DNA from: Larix sibirica
Lineage: Eukaryota; Streptophyta; Pinopsida; Pinales; Pinaceae
Length of the DNA: 20,529 nt
Assembly (NCBI GenBank): GCA_004151065.3
Contig: NWUY0300030136.1
Coordinates: forward strand, 19,193-39,721
Direction: 5' to 3'
Positions 19,962 to 20,529 of the stretch are shown here, in pieces. Every line of letters starts with the position of its first letter. The first letter of the stretch is position 1. Both the position numbers and the translations under genes were made by a program. The notes beneath the pieces were generated by a model that saw nothing but the letters and a program-made list of their open reading frames with translations, had not been told where the DNA came from and searched no databases.

Positions 19962-20165
19962 TCCAAATAAGTGCTCTAGGTAGAACTTACAGATTCCTTC
20001 ATGTCATACCATATATCTGCGCACACAGCATGCAAATCAACGACTCGGCTTCTCAAAATTGTCTTCAACAGATACAACATCATGCTCAAATAAAGACTCA
20101 ATGACAACAACATTTCAACTATCTATTCTCTTCAAAAAGCTTCTAAAAAATTCTCTCTTATTACA

Positions 20166-20173
20166 TATTTATA
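20166..20173 (-). promoter_or_regulatory. TATA box of the putative gypsy 5' LTR
   Basis: The minus strand reads CCCTATAAATATG, a consensus plant TATA box. It precedes the hairpin motif, the pre-gag frame and gag on the same strand, so it is well placed as the LTR promoter. The U3-like DNA upstream (20180-20280) contains repeated GTTAG units. The LTR start was not located. Confidence 0.5.
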
Positions 20174-20280
20174 GGGCGCACTTAGCTTTCTCAACTCCCA
20201 CTAAAATTCTAACTTACTAACTGACTCATTATTACAATGTTGACCAGTTCTAACTAACTAACTCAACTTTTGACCTTTGA

Positions 20281-20529
20281 CATGATCAACATGACTGTTT
20301 TCCTAATTTCCTGGTCGCTTCATCGGAGTTGACCCTTGCACTGAACTGGTTCCACTTTGTTTTCATCCACACTAAATCGTTTCTTAAAAAATTATACTTC
20401 CAAAATACTAGGCCCAATACTCTCTACAAGGTACCCAGGAAGTACATTCAAGATATGGTTCACATCACTATCAGTCCATGCGAGCTATGGCATATGAGGC
20501 TTGGTCACCTCCACTACAAAGTGCTACCA
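20281..20529 (+). pseudogene. Ty1/copia pol fragment with GAG-pre-integrase motif, runs off the edge
   Basis: One plus-strand frame is open for the last 83 codons. From about 20401 it reads NTLYKVPRKYIQDMVH, then PCELWHMRLGHLHYKVLP at the very edge. The L-W-H-x-R-L-G-H-L pattern is the GAG-pre-integrase (zinc-binding HHCC start) signature of copia polyproteins, which lies just before integrase. The part before about 20390 does not look like copia pol and may belong to neighbouring LTR DNA that happens to be open. Its orientation is opposite to the gypsy element, so one element inserted into the other. Only the end of the protease/pre-integrase region is visible, and whether the rest is intact cannot be seen. 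Confidence 0.65.

Larger units (their letters stand above)
11016..20173 (-). mobile_element. Degenerate Ty3/gypsy retrotransposon, 3' part missing, with a nested insertion
   Basis: Read on the minus strand, the parts follow the gypsy order: putative LTR promoter, leader with an extra reading frame, gag, zinc knuckles, aspartic protease, reverse transcriptase, RNase H. Integrase and the 3' LTR are not in the window because the element stops at the N at 11015. From 15139 down to about 11203 all domains lie in one frame, so gag and pol were probably one fused polyprotein. That frame has at least 15 stops, and there are single-base losses near 15138 and 11200. About 2.96 kb of foreign DNA splits gag at 15358-18316. 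The right limit given is the TATA box. The true LTR start lies further right and could not be fixed, and I found no convincing primer-binding site. Confidence 0.8.

Noticed and set aside
20000-20020. TGGTATGACATG on minus as the primer-binding site
   Set aside because: Only the first six bases match the usual initiator-Met tRNA complement, and the LTR hairpin lies downstream of it, which is the wrong order.

Overview
This window looks like repeat-rich nuclear DNA of a large plant genome. A gymnosperm would fit the long, old, nested retroelements, but that is inference. There are no operons, no convincing intact host genes, and no rRNA or tRNA genes that I can see. Nearly everything recognisable is a decayed transposable element, and two single-N bases (6310 and 11015) mark scaffold joins.

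Layout. Positions 1-8980 are AT-rich DNA with little coding signal. They hold a small direct-repeat cluster (3183-3597), a possible decayed plus-strand gene fragment (3751-4411), an exact 1,454-bp duplication on either side of the N at 6310 that is best read as an uncollapsed assembly overlap, and a weak minus-strand coding relic (8000-8344). At about 8985 the DNA turns GC-richer. Positions 9663-11014 then hold a plus-strand pseudogene of a plant LINE (L1-type) ORF1, with a DUF4283-like domain and a zinc knuckle, broken by five stops and one frameshift and cut at the N at 11015.

From 11016 to the right is one large minus-strand Ty3/gypsy retrotransposon. Read in its own direction it has a putative LTR promoter region (TATA at 20173-20166), an LTR-like hairpin, an unrecognised pre-gag reading frame (19421-18957), gag (start 18775), five CCHC-type zinc knuckles, an aspartic protease, a second gag-like segment, reverse transcriptase and part of RNase H. 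It is truncated at the N, with integrase and the 3' LTR missing. Gag to RNase H lies in essentially one frame, but that frame has at least 15 stops, two frameshifts and a protease whose catalytic Asp is replaced by Asn. The element is dead.

Gag is split by an insertion of about 2.96 kb (15358-18316) flanked by the triplet CTA. The insertion carries a same-strand reading frame of about 595 codons, interrupted only by one TAA. This product (a plant-transposon-like domain, a basic linker and a C-terminal coiled coil) is much better preserved than the host element, so the insertion is probably younger or was under selection more recently. It is the most interesting object here. At the right edge, on the plus strand, is the start of a Ty1/copia pol (GAG-pre-integrase motif), oriented opposite to the gypsy element.
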